Below are positions 41,886-48,859 of a stretch of 48,859 bases of DNA, piece by piece. A model generated the notes under the pieces. The model saw nothing but the letters and a program-made list of their open reading frames with translations. It was not told the origin of the DNA and searched no databases. The position numbers and the translations under genes were made by a program. Each line of letters opens with the position of its first letter. Within the stretch, counting starts at the first letter, position 1. Origin of the DNA: Bacteroidales bacterium (GTDB taxonomy: Bacteria > Bacteroidota > Bacteroidia > Bacteroidales > P3). The stretch spans positions 1 through 48,859 of the forward strand of contig JAGCVD010000020.1 in assembly GCA_017962545.1 (NCBI GenBank). The letters are read 5' to 3'.

Positions 41886-42323
41886 TTAGACAAGCGCCCG
41901 AAGGGCCAGCTCGTAGCCCTGCAGACCGAGGCCGCAGACCATGCCGCGGCAGGCTGAAGTAATAAGCGAGTGGTGGCGGTACTCCTCGCGGGCGAAGATA
42001 TTGCTCAGGTGCACCTCCACCTTGGGGGCCGGCACCGCCAGCAGGGCGTCGCGCAACGCCACCGACGTGTGGCTGTAGCCGCCCAGGTTCACGATGAGGC
42101 CGTCGATAGAAGTATTCCCCGCCGCGGGGACGCGGACAACCTGCTGTATACGGTCGATGAGTTCGCCCTCCACATTGCTCTGGTAATAAGTAATCTCCAC
42201 CTCGGGGAAACGGGCACGCAAACCCTCAACATATTCCTCCATCGTGGTGCTGCCATACACCTCCGGCTCGCGCCGACCCGTGAGGTTAAGATTTGGTCCG
42301 TTGATAATCTCGATATGCTTCAT
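41886..42323 (-). CDS. aroQ: 3-dehydroquinate dehydratase, type II
   Basis: The dodecameric enzyme dehydrates 3-dehydroquinate in the shikimate pathway. I use the ATG at 42323, which begins the conserved MKHIEIINGPNLNLTG; an ATG nine codons upstream would add residues without family similarity. The product is 145 residues. Y23 in REPEVYG is the catalytic tyrosine position. YYQSNVEGELIDRIQ, DGLIVNLGGYSHTSVALRDAL and VEVHLSNIFAREEYRHHS (catalytic His) follow. NLGGYSHTS departs slightly from the usual NPGAYTHTS, and a few extra residues (VPAAGNTS) precede it. It stands alone, far from aroK in this window. Confidence 0.92.
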   Translation of the reverse strand: MKHIEIINGPNLNLTGRREPEVYGSTTMEEYVEGLRARFPEVEITYYQSNVEGELIDRIQQVVRVPAAGNTSIDGLIVNLGGYSHTSVALRDALLAVPAPKVEVHLSNIFAREEYRHHSLITSACRGMVCGLGLQGYELALRALV

Positions 42324-42372
42324 GTCTATAACAACGGACCCACACCCCATTTTATTGCCCGCAACCCATCAT

Positions 42373-42395
42373 GATTGCTAAAAAAGGTTAAAATC
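42373..42395. promoter_or_regulatory. Upstream direct repeat, copy 1 (BlaI region)
   Basis: A 23-bp sequence starting GATTGCTAAAAAAGG and ending AAAATC, found again at 42441-42463 with one mismatch, 68 bp on. Both copies begin GATT and end AATC. They lie in the divergent region between aroQ and the BlaI-like gene and are candidate regulator sites. Confidence 0.6.
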
Positions 42396-42440
42396 GCACG
42401 CCTGTGAGCCAAACGGGGTGCGTTGTCCGTCTTAGGGGTA

Positions 42441-42463
42441 GATTGCTAAAAAAAGTTAAAATC
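42441..42463. promoter_or_regulatory. Upstream direct repeat, copy 2 (BlaI region)
   Basis: Second copy of the 23-bp repeat, 109 bp before the BlaI-like start codon. The regulator is not known from sequence. Confidence 0.6.
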
Positions 42464-42518
42464 ACCCTTGTGATTAAAAAAATAATCCACTGCACACAAT
42501 AATGCATTATCGGTGCCG

Positions 42519-42545
42519 TTAATCTGGTAGATTAAATTTTTAATC
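42519..42545 (+). promoter_or_regulatory. Candidate BlaI-type operator
   Basis: Two overlapping palindromes share the half-site GATTAA: TTAATCT-GGT-AGATTAA (42519-42535) and GATTAAA-TT-TTTAATC (42530-42545). They end 27 bp before the repressor ATG, the expected place for autoregulation. The half-site differs from the TACA/TGTA half-site known for Gram-positive BlaI. Confidence 0.55.
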
Positions 42546-42572
42546 CGAAGTTTAAACAATAAATCATACACT

Positions 42573-42971
42573 ATGGCACGCAAGAAACAAGAATCCACCC
42601 CTACCCTGACCAAGGCCGAGGAGCAGGTGATGCAGGCCGTCTGGTGTCTGGGCGAAGGCTTCGCCGGCGACATTGCGGCGGCGGTGGAAGAGCCCAAGCC
42701 GGCCTACCGCACGGTGCTGACCGAAATCCGCATCCTGGAGCAGAAAGGCTTTGTAGGCCACCGCGAGATGGGCGGCAACAACCAGTACTACCCGCTGGTC
42801 AGCAAGGCCGACTACTCGGGCCGCATGCTCGGCACGCTGATGGACAACTACTTCGGTGGCAGTTACCGCCAGTTGGTCTCCTTCTTCATGGAGGACAAGG
42901 GCATCGGCCGCGACGACCTCGACGCCCTGGCTAAGATTATTGAGGAGAAGAGAAAGGAGGTGCAGCAATGA
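42573..42971 (+). CDS. BlaI/MecI/CopY-family transcriptional repressor
   Basis: The 132-residue product is a winged-helix repressor of the BlaI type. LTKAEEQVMQAVWCLGEGFAGDIAAAV opens the HTH, KPAYRTVLTEIRILEQKGFVGHR is the recognition helix and wing region, and the C-terminal helices (SYRQLVSFFMEDKGIGRDDLDALAKIIEE) would dimerise and hold the site cut by the partner protease. Its stop overlaps the start of the M56 protease gene by 4 bp (ATGA), so the two are translationally coupled. The partner suggests proteolytic derepression in response to an envelope signal. Confidence 0.93.
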   Translation: MARKKQESTPTLTKAEEQVMQAVWCLGEGFAGDIAAAVEEPKPAYRTVLTEIRILEQKGFVGHREMGGNNQYYPLVSKADYSGRMLGTLMDNYFGGSYRQLVSFFMEDKGIGRDDLDALAKIIEEKRKEVQQ

Positions 42972-44290
42972 GGTACCTTCTGTTGGCCGCTTCGGCGACG
43001 GCCCTGTTCTTCGTCGCCTATTGGTTCTTGATGCGCCGCGAGAAACGCCACACGATGGTGCGGTGGTATCTGATGGGCACGCTGCTGCTGTCATTGTTGC
43101 TGCCTGCCATCCACCTGCGGCTGACGGTGCCCGCATGGTACCCGCAAAACAATACAGAGTCGCAGGATGTCGCGACTCTTCAGGTCGGCACAACGTTAGC
43201 CGTCACGGGCGAGGGACCTATGAGTGCATCGATGACCCGGTTTGTCGACGATGAGCAACCTAGCCATGCCGACATGCCGCTATGGATGTGGATATGGATG
43301 GCGGGGGGTGTAGCATCGACGGCGCTGCTGGCTGTGAGGCTGGTGGTGCTGTGGCGCAGGATGCGCGGCCTGCCCTTCGTGGAACGCGACGGCATGAAGG
43401 TGGCGCTGGTGGACGACGACACAGCTGCCTACTCCTTCGGCCGTCATATCGTGGTCGGCACCAAGGGCTTCAGCGAGGCCGAGGTGCAGCAGCTTGTGGG
43501 TCACGAGAGTGTGCATGTGCGCCAGGGCCATACCGCCGACCTGTTACTCGTCGAGGTGGCCAAAGCAGTACTGTGGTTCGACCCATTCATATATCTATAT
43601 GCGCGCGAGCTCAAGCGCGTACATGAGTACATCGCCGACAGCGCGATGATGAGTGTCGACTATGCCGAGCTGTTCTACCACCAGGTGAGCGGCCATCGCT
43701 ACAGCCCGTTGGCTAATGGATTCGACTACCGTATGGTTCACCAGCGCATCGCCATGATGGCGCAGCAGCGCCGTCACGGGGGATGGCTCAAGCCACTGGC
43801 GGCCCTGCCCATCGTCGCCATGGTGCTGCTTGTGGCCTGTTCTCCGAAACCAAACAGTCCTCTGGTGGGCCAGTGGGAATATGTAGGCATCACAAGAGAA
43901 TTCATCTATGACGATGGGAAAACCGACTTCCAGATCATGGAAGAAGAACCCGACAACACATACCCGAGAATAAGCGACCTCAACTTCCGCGCCGACGGCA
44001 CCGCGACAGTGATAGCCTGGGACGTGAGCAACTGGGTCACCGACGAAGAGAACAACGACACAAAGACCCTTGTGCCCGGCGACATCTTCGACTACACACC
44101 CTACGCCATCGAGTGGCAAGTGGTGGCCGACACACTCCTGATGTGCAACGACAAAGGTGGCCGCGAAGCATTTCACATTGTAAGCCTCGACGACGACACG
44201 CTCGTCTTCGTCTCGAGCAGTATCTTTCATCTACAAAACAGAGGCGAAGGCCACACTCGTGAAACCTACACCTATCGCCGCAAGAAATAA
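42968..44290 (+). CDS. M56 (BlaR1-like) sensor metalloprotease with lipocalin-like C-terminus
   Basis: The product is 440 residues. Membrane segments at about 1-22, 33-54, 104-128 and 275-292 frame a cytoplasmic zinc protease domain with HESVH at 179-183 (HExxH) and E220 in HEYIADS. This is the BlaR1/MecR1 protease that cleaves a BlaI-type repressor. In place of a penicillin-binding sensor or the TonB domain common in Bacteroidota homologues, the region after the last membrane segment begins LLVACSPKPNSPLVGQWEY. It continues as a roughly 140-residue beta-rich domain resembling small lipocalin-like lipid-binding lipoproteins. The Cys in LLVAC looks like a lipobox but follows an internal membrane helix. 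The signal it senses is unknown. Confidence 0.9.
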   Translation: MRYLLLAASATALFFVAYWFLMRREKRHTMVRWYLMGTLLLSLLLPAIHLRLTVPAWYPQNNTESQDVATLQVGTTLAVTGEGPMSASMTRFVDDEQPSHADMPLWMWIWMAGGVASTALLAVRLVVLWRRMRGLPFVERDGMKVALVDDDTAAYSFGRHIVVGTKGFSEAEVQQLVGHESVHVRQGHTADLLLVEVAKAVLWFDPFIYLYARELKRVHEYIADSAMMSVDYAELFYHQVSGHRYSPLANGFDYRMVHQRIAMMAQQRRHGGWLKPLAALPIVAMVLLVACSPKPNSPLVGQWEYVGITREFIYDDGKTDFQIMEEEPDNTYPRISDLNFRADGTATVIAWDVSNWVTDEENNDTKTLVPGDIFDYTPYAIEWQVVADTLLMCNDKGGREAFHIVSLDDDTLVFVSSSIFHLQNRGEGHTRETYTYRRKK

Positions 44291-44308
44291 CCTAAACTAC
44301 ACATAATC

Positions 44309-46507
44309 ATGAAGCATACAGCATTCATGCTGCTGCTCCTCGGAGTGGCGGCGGGCGTGGGCTACGCCCAGACAAACGACACCATCGTTCTCGACAGCCT
44401 CTACATCCCCGAGTCGGTTCGGCAGCTGGAGGAGATGGAGATCTCCGCCGAGCGACCGCTCTACAGCGTCGACGGAGAGAAACAAATGTACAACGTCAGC
44501 GATGACCCCAGCGTGCAAACCGGCAGCGCCAGCGACGCCCTTCAGAACGCCCCAGGCGTGGAGGTCGACGCCGAGGGCAACATCACCCTGCGCGGCTCAC
44601 AGAGTGTCGACGTGTGGATTGACGACCGTCCCTCACACCTCAGCGGCGAAGCCTTGCGACAGTACATAAAGACCTTGCCGGCCGGCGCCATCGACCGCAT
44701 CGAGGTCATCACCAACCCCTCGGCACGCTACGGGGGTGGCGGCCCGGTGGTGAACCTGGTGATGCGGCGCAAGGTGAAGCGCAACGAGTTCCTCTCGCTC
44801 GGCGCCAGTGGCAACCTGCGCCCGCAGGTGTCGCCCTGGGTAAGCTACGTCTATGCCAACAAACGCTTCTCCATCAACCTCTACGCCGAGTACGACTACT
44901 CGCACACTTGGACCAATCAGAGCGGCAGCAGCATGATGTTCACCCCGACGGGCGACACCAGCGCCATCCGCAATTACACAAGCCGTCAGGACTACTACCG
45001 CAACGGCAGTTATTTCTGGCTCAGCGGCCACTACGACATCGACACCCAGCGCACCGTCAGTTTCTGGGGCGGCGCCTACCCCTCGTTGACCTCCAGTGAG
45101 GGCGGCACTAATCTGCAGTGGCAGGAACTTATCTACTCGCCCGGCGACTACAGCTACCGCTCCACTTTCTCTTCCTCCGACATGAACTGGGGTGCCTTCG
45201 GTGGCGTGGACTACACCCACCGGTTCAACGACGAGGGAAAGAAATTCTGGCTGCAACTCGGTGCCAACACCAACGCCTACCTCAGCGAGAACGACGTAAC
45301 GCGCACCTACGACGTTCTCTCCATCCTCGATTATGCGACCCATGACTCCTATCCCAGTAACTCCGGTGTCGGTCTCTCGGCCGAGGGCGGCTACACCCTG
45401 CCGTTCGGGCAGAAATGGGAGCTGGAGGTGGGCGCCGCCGGCAACATAGGCACTCCCAGCCACTATGCCTTCACTTCCGACAGCATCATCGGCGGTGCCG
45501 CGGTGCGCGACCACCTGCGTAGCTTCGAGGAGAGCGAAAGCAGCTGGAGCTACAGCGTCTATTCCACCCTCCAGCGCCGCTTCGGCAACCTTACCGTCAA
45601 GCTGGGTCTCCGGGGCGGACATGGCCACATCGAGGGTCTCTGGAACGGCCACACCACCGCCACCGTCGACCGCACCTACATCGAACCGCTGCCCTCGGTC
45701 CATCTCACCTACCGCACCAAGAATATGCACAACTTCAGCCTCAGCTGGACGCGCCGCGTCAGCGCCCCCGATGCCGGCGACCTCACCCCCTTCATCACCT
45801 ATGGCACCGAGAGCTACTCCGTCGGCAACCCCGACCTGAAACTCACCGTATCTCATAATCTGGAGGGGCGCTGGGACAAATATTATGACAAATTCGGCTC
45901 GGTGGGTGCCGAACTCTTCTGGCGGGCCGAACAGGATGCCATCAGCTCCATTGGCGATGTGGCCTACAGCGAGGTCTTCGGACGCGAGGTATCGTACACC
46001 ATGCCCCACAACATCGGCGATGCTGACCTGGCCGGCGGCACGCTGAACATCACCTACCGCCCCACGGCCTTCTTCAACCTGCGTCTCTCGGCTTCAGCCT
46101 ACAACTACCACTATCGCCTGCAGTTTCGTCCTGGCGAGTGGACTGAAGACGCCGCCTGGAGCGGCCGTCTGCGCCTCAACGCATGGGCCAAGCTCTGGGA
46201 TGTGCTGCAGGTGTTCGGCACCGTGAGCTACAGCACACGGCAGATTGCCCCGATGAACATCCACGAGCCCACGTTCCGCACCGACCTCGGCGTCAGCGCC
46301 GACCTGCTGGAGCGACGACTGTCGCTGTACCTCAACCTGAAGGATGTCTTCGGCAGCGTCGGCGAACAGTGGCAGACCACCAACCCCTACTACCAGGGCG
46401 GCGGCCGGCGCACCTACGGCTCGCAGTACATCTCGCTCGGCCTCACCCTGCGCTTCGGCAAGATGGAACTTGAGAGCCAAGCCCGTACCGGCAACTCGGG
46501 GAACTAA
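44309..46507 (+). CDS. Outer-membrane receptor with plug domain and beta-barrel
   Basis: The product has 732 residues, with a signal peptide at 1-20 (ending GYAQ). Residues about 40-150 are a TonB-receptor-type plug (SASDALQNAPGVEVDAEGNITLRGSQSVDVWIDDRPS, IDRIEVITNPSARYGGGG). The rest is a barrel with many aromatic strand motifs, ending LGLTLRFGKMELESQAR rather than with a terminal Phe. It matches the outer_membrane beta-barrel family (OMP_b-brl_3) that often sits with regulators in Bacteroidota. No carboxypeptidase-like N-terminal domain is seen. It starts 18 bp after the M56 gene, so it is probably under BlaI-type control. Confidence 0.9.
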   Translation: MKHTAFMLLLLGVAAGVGYAQTNDTIVLDSLYIPESVRQLEEMEISAERPLYSVDGEKQMYNVSDDPSVQTGSASDALQNAPGVEVDAEGNITLRGSQSVDVWIDDRPSHLSGEALRQYIKTLPAGAIDRIEVITNPSARYGGGGPVVNLVMRRKVKRNEFLSLGASGNLRPQVSPWVSYVYANKRFSINLYAEYDYSHTWTNQSGSSMMFTPTGDTSAIRNYTSRQDYYRNGSYFWLSGHYDIDTQRTVSFWGGAYPSLTSSEGGTNLQWQELIYSPGDYSYRSTFSSSDMNWGAFGGVDYTHRFNDEGKKFWLQLGANTNAYLSENDVTRTYDVLSILDYATHDSYPSNSGVGLSAEGGYTLPFGQKWELEVGAAGNIGTPSHYAFTSDSIIGGAAVRDHLRSFEESESSWSYSVYSTLQRRFGNLTVKLGLRGGHGHIEGLWNGHTTATVDRTYIEPLPSVHLTYRTKNMHNFSLSWTRRVSAPDAGDLTPFITYGTESYSVGNPDLKLTVSHNLEGRWDKYYDKFGSVGAELFWRAEQDAISSIGDVAYSEVFGREVSYTMPHNIGDADLAGGTLNITYRPTAFFNLRLSASAYNYHYRLQFRPGEWTEDAAWSGRLRLNAWAKLWDVLQVFGTVSYSTRQIAPMNIHEPTFRTDLGVSADLLERRLSLYLNLKDVFGSVGEQWQTTNPYYQGGGRRTYGSQYISLGLTLRFGKMELESQARTGNSGN

Positions 46508-46546
46508 CATCACAATAAAAAGAGAATTACGCCGTTATCGGGGAGT

Positions 46547-47398
46547 ATGGAAACAAAGAAAGTGATACTGGTCACCGGTGCCAGCAGCGGCATCGGCTTC
46601 GACACCGCGCAGACGCTGGCCCGCCAAGGGCACCGCGTCTATGCCGCCGCCCGACGGCTGGAACTTATGGAGCCCCTGAAAGCCGACGGGGTGCAGGTAA
46701 TGAAGCTGGATGTCACCGACGATGCCTCGATGCAGGCATGCGTCGACACCATCCTCGCCGCCGAAGGACGCCTCGACGTGCTGGTGAACAACGCTGGCTA
46801 CGGCTACTTCGGCGCCATAGAGAACGTAACGATGGAGGAGGCCCGCCGACAGGTGGAGGTCAACGTCTTCGGCCTGGCACGGCTCTGCCAACTCGTGCTG
46901 CCCGTCATGCGCAAGCAGCACAGCGGCCGCATCATCAACCTCTCATCTGTCGCAGGCAAGTCCGTCATGTATTTCGGCGGCTGGTACCATGTCACAAAGT
47001 ATTCGGTCGAGGCGCTGAGCGACGCCCTGCGCATGGAGATGAAGCCCTTCGGCATCGACGTGGTGCTCATCGAGCCAGGGCCCATCAAGACCGACTGGGG
47101 CATCATCGCCGCCCATCACCTCGAGGAGTCGTGCCAAGGCACCGCCTACGAAGAGCAAGGCAAGCGGTGGGCCGGCACCATGCGGTGGGCCTATGAGTCC
47201 AACTGGCTCTCCTCGCCGCGGGTCATCACCCGTGCCATCTGCCATGCCGTCAACAGCCGCCGTCCCCGCACCCGCTACCGCCGCGGCAGCGGCGCCCGCC
47301 TGATGGTGGCCGTCCACTCCCTCCTCCCCGCCCGTTGCTGGGATGCCCTCATGCGCCGCATGGCCCGACTGAAGATAGGCACCTCCCCTGAACAATAA
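46547..47398 (+). CDS. Short-chain dehydrogenase/reductase
   Basis: The product has 283 residues, with a Rossmann fold: TGASSGIG at 10-17 for NAD(P) binding, LDVTD at 54-58, NNAGYG at 81-86, and the catalytic set S133/S134, Y147 and K151 (YHVTK). This is the classical SDR type; the length and C-terminal extension (RPRTRYRRGSGARLMVAVHSLLP) resemble the oxidoreductases acting on lipids or steroids, but the substrate is unknown. R36-R37 after the second strand (AAARR) suggests NADP preference. It follows the receptor gene by 39 bp and is followed by a strong terminator. Confidence 0.9.
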   Translation: METKKVILVTGASSGIGFDTAQTLARQGHRVYAAARRLELMEPLKADGVQVMKLDVTDDASMQACVDTILAAEGRLDVLVNNAGYGYFGAIENVTMEEARRQVEVNVFGLARLCQLVLPVMRKQHSGRIINLSSVAGKSVMYFGGWYHVTKYSVEALSDALRMEMKPFGIDVVLIEPGPIKTDWGIIAAHHLEESCQGTAYEEQGKRWAGTMRWAYESNWLSSPRVITRAICHAVNSRRPRTRYRRGSGARLMVAVHSLLPARCWDALMRRMARLKIGTSPEQ

Positions 47399-47417
47399 CC
47401 AGAAGATTACACCCATA

Positions 47418-47455
47418 AAAGGAAAGCCACCCCGCATGGGGTGGCTTTTCTTTTA
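47418..47455. terminator. Strong bidirectional intrinsic terminator
   Basis: An 11-bp stem (AAAGCCACCCC/GGGGTGGCTTT) with loop GCAT is followed by a T-rich run on the plus strand, and by A/T-rich sequence in the other direction. It closes the dehydrogenase transcript and can serve the converging pentapeptide-repeat gene. Confidence 0.92.
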
Positions 47456-47476
47456 TCCGGCATTGCACTCAGCGGC

Positions 47477-48553
47477 CTATTGGTTGCGTATCTTGTTACC
47501 CAAGATGAAGCCGAAGATACCGGTAATCAATATGCCGAGGGTGGTCTGCAGTACATTGAGCATATCCACGAAGGGAGAGACCCCTGAAAGGACATCGGAG
47601 TCGACACCCGCCATATTCTTCAAACTCACACCCAAAGCATCAATGTAGGCCAATGGCGACACCTCCTCGCTAAACAAGAAAGCGAAGAAGAAGACTAGTA
47701 TGATATATGTGAGTATCATTTTAAGCATACTCTCGCCATAGCCGAACATCAGGTCGGACAAGCCGTTGGTGAAGATACGCCACACGTTTCCCAATTTCTC
47801 CCAGAAAGAAATTTTGGGGTTGCTCATATCCGCCATCATACGGTGGCGCTCCATGCGGCGGCCCTGGACATAGGCCCAGTTGGCGTCGGCAATATAGCCC
47901 TTGCCGGCCCACAGACCGTTGAGAGTCTTGTAGATATCCTCGGCCTCGTTCCAGCGGTTCTTGATGGCCTCGTCGGCACTCCAATCCGACACCTGACGGC
48001 TGTCATTGCTGCGCACGCCGGTGCCGTAATTGTGCCAGTCGACAAGGAACTTGGTAAACACATGCTTGTCTTGCTGCACGATACGTCCTTTCACCAGGTT
48101 CTCGCGCCGTATGTTGGCGGCATCGCCGAAGTAAGTGTTGTTCAGGCTGGAATTGCTGATGCGGGCGTGTTTGAAGATAATCACCCCTTCCATGAAGCAA
48201 CGGTAAAAGTCGCAGTAGTCGACGACTGCGTCCTCCAAGGTGCCTTGGTTGATGCGTGCATAGCGGAAGTCGCTCCACACCATGTAGGCGTAGCGGAAGC
48301 GGCAGTTGTTCATCTGCGCCTTGCGGAACGAGACGCTTTGCAGCGTAGGTTCGGCGGCGGGGCCGCTGTGGTCGAAGTCACAGCTGTCCATCACCGCCTC
48401 GTCGAAGCGGCAGTGGCGCAAATGGGCGTTCTTGAAATTGACATTGGTGAGCGTGCAGCCCGAGAAGTCGAGACCCTCGAGAGTCATACCTCCCAGGTCG
48501 ACATCAGCGACGTTCTTTGTCGCTATCAGTTGTTCCAGTTCCTGCTGTGTCAT
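47477..48553 (-). CDS. Pentapeptide-repeat protein with two-helix membrane domain
   Basis: The product has 358 residues. Residues about 15-150 are pentapeptide repeats, A(D/N)LxX type and degenerate (LEGLDFSGCTLTNVNFKNAHLRHCRF, MNNCRFRYAYMVWSDFRYARI), expected to form a right-handed quadrilateral beta-helix. A helical linker with WADANWAY-type residues follows (about 190-260). The C-terminus has two membrane helices at about 275-294 and 332-352, with a 37-residue loop between. This resembles the pore module of two-helix potassium-channel-like proteins, but no TxGYG selectivity filter is present in the loop (LGVSLKNMAGVDSD). Function is unknown. It begins just past the gdhA terminator. Confidence 0.85.
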   Translation of the reverse strand: MTQQELEQLIATKNVADVDLGGMTLEGLDFSGCTLTNVNFKNAHLRHCRFDEAVMDSCDFDHSGPAAEPTLQSVSFRKAQMNNCRFRYAYMVWSDFRYARINQGTLEDAVVDYCDFYRCFMEGVIIFKHARISNSSLNNTYFGDAANIRRENLVKGRIVQQDKHVFTKFLVDWHNYGTGVRSNDSRQVSDWSADEAIKNRWNEAEDIYKTLNGLWAGKGYIADANWAYVQGRRMERHRMMADMSNPKISFWEKLGNVWRIFTNGLSDLMFGYGESMLKMILTYIILVFFFAFLFSEEVSPLAYIDALGVSLKNMAGVDSDVLSGVSPFVDMLNVLQTTLGILITGIFGFILGNKIRNQ

Positions 48554-48568
48554 AGCTTTTGTTGTTAT

Positions 48569-48600
48569 AAAAGAAGGCCGTCCGCAGACGGACGGCCTTC
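48569..48600 (-). terminator. Intrinsic terminator of gdhA
   Basis: A perfect 12-bp stem (GAAGGCCGTCCG and complement, four-base loop) is followed on the minus strand by TTTT. It lies 25 bp after the gdhA stop and directly before the pentapeptide-repeat gene. Confidence 0.88.
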
Positions 48601-48625
48601 CGTGTTTTCGGGTTTCTAATGGATA

Positions 48626-48859
48626 TTAGATGATACCCTGAGCAACCATAGCCTTGGCAACGCGCATGAAGCCGGCGATGTTGGCACCCTTCACATAGTT
48701 GATGGTACCGTCTTTCTCCTTGCCGTGCTCGACGCACATGTCATAGATGTTGTTCATGATGGTGTGGAGGTTCTTGTCGACCTCTTCAGCAGTCCAGTTG
48801 CGGTGCTCAGCGTTCTGGCAGATCTCGAGGCCAGAGGTGGCAACACCACCGGCGTTGAC
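48626..48859 (-). CDS. gdhA: Glutamate dehydrogenase, C-terminal fragment
   Basis: Only the last 77 codons and the TAA stop are in the window; the 5' part lies beyond the right edge. The visible protein (VNAGGVATSGLEICQNAEHRN, MNNIYDMCVEHG, YVKGANIAGFMRVAKAM) matches the C-terminus of hexameric NADP-type glutamate dehydrogenases, including the VATSGLE motif. The enzyme converts 2-oxoglutarate and ammonia to glutamate. Coenzyme specificity cannot be judged from this part. Confidence 0.93.
   Translation of the reverse strand, partial: VNAGGVATSGLEICQNAEHRNWTAEEVDKNLHTIMNNIYDMCVEHGKEKDGTINYVKGANIAGFMRVAKAMVAQGII

Noticed and set aside
42573-44290. BlaI/M56 pair as a beta-lactam resistance system
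   Set aside because: There is no beta-lactamase gene nearby and no penicillin-binding sensor domain in the protease.
44633-46009. A 458-codon minus-strand open frame opposite the receptor gene
   Set aside because: It lies inside a receptor with a signal peptide and plug motifs on the plus strand; composition indicates a shadow.

Overview
The window looks like a chromosomal segment of a moderately GC-rich member of the Bacteroidales (phylum Bacteroidota). Four things point there: a full-length SprA, the outer-membrane translocon of the type IX secretion system (T9SS); a very large secreted protein ending in a T9SS type A sorting domain; a Bacteroidota-type promoter (TTTG, 19 bp, TACCTTTG); and Bacteroidota-style OmpA/SusC-era envelope families such as M64 peptidases and plug-plus-barrel outer-membrane proteins. 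I do not try to name a genus.

Layout. 1-16.3 kb (minus strand): two giant secreted mosaic proteins (1-5542, running off the left edge, and 7959-16307) built from fibronectin type III, adhesin-like jelly-roll, CUB, GEVED and InlB-type repeat modules. folK and a glutamine synthetase lie between them. 16.3-16.9 kb: the only gene-free stretch over 300 bp. 16.9-20.1 kb (plus): an M24 aminopeptidase P and a nucleoside (uridine) kinase fused to a ThrRS-like N-terminus, separated by a palindromic element. 20.2-37.1 kb (minus): aroK, S23 cassette A, recN, S23 cassette B, sufS, a DedA-family gene, a TPR gene, sprA, ruvA, a lipoprotein and an M64 peptidase. 37.2-38.8 kb (plus): a YciO/Sua5-family gene and panC. 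38.8-41.7 kb (minus): an ECF sigma factor, a putative anti-sigma factor and two beta-barrel proteins in one operon. 41.9-42.3 kb: aroQ. 42.6-47.4 kb (plus): a BlaI-like repressor, an M56 sensor protease with an unusual C-terminus, a plug/beta-barrel receptor and a short-chain dehydrogenase. 47.5-48.9 kb (minus): a pentapeptide-repeat membrane protein and the 3' end of gdhA.

The most unusual signal is a layer of short-period repeats laid over otherwise ordinary housekeeping genes. Two near-identical cassettes, each an S23-type four-helix-bundle gene bracketed by inverted arrays of 8-bp units, sit on either side of recN, and their arrays reach into the stop codons of recN and sufS. Arrays of 9-bp, 11-bp and 7-bp units fill other gene gaps (folK/glutamine synthetase, upstream of glutamine synthetase, nucleoside kinase/aroK, ruvA/sprA, aroQ/sigma factor). 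They also sit in frame inside folK, panC and ruvA at loops or linkers. REPIN-like palindromes fill the gap at 18.3 kb and lie inside the anti-sigma gene. I propose, as inference only, that the four-helix-bundle protein may be the trans-acting partner of a dispersed short-tandem-repeat family, in the way that RAYT proteins partner REP sequences.

Likely functional groupings: T9SS export and its surface cargo (sprA and the two giant proteins); envelope sensing (the sigma/anti-sigma/barrel operon and the BlaI/M56/receptor operon); shikimate-pathway genes at two places (aroK, aroQ); nitrogen assimilation (glutamine synthetase, gdhA); and cofactor genes (folK, panC, sufS). No tRNA, rRNA, CRISPR array or transposase gene was seen.
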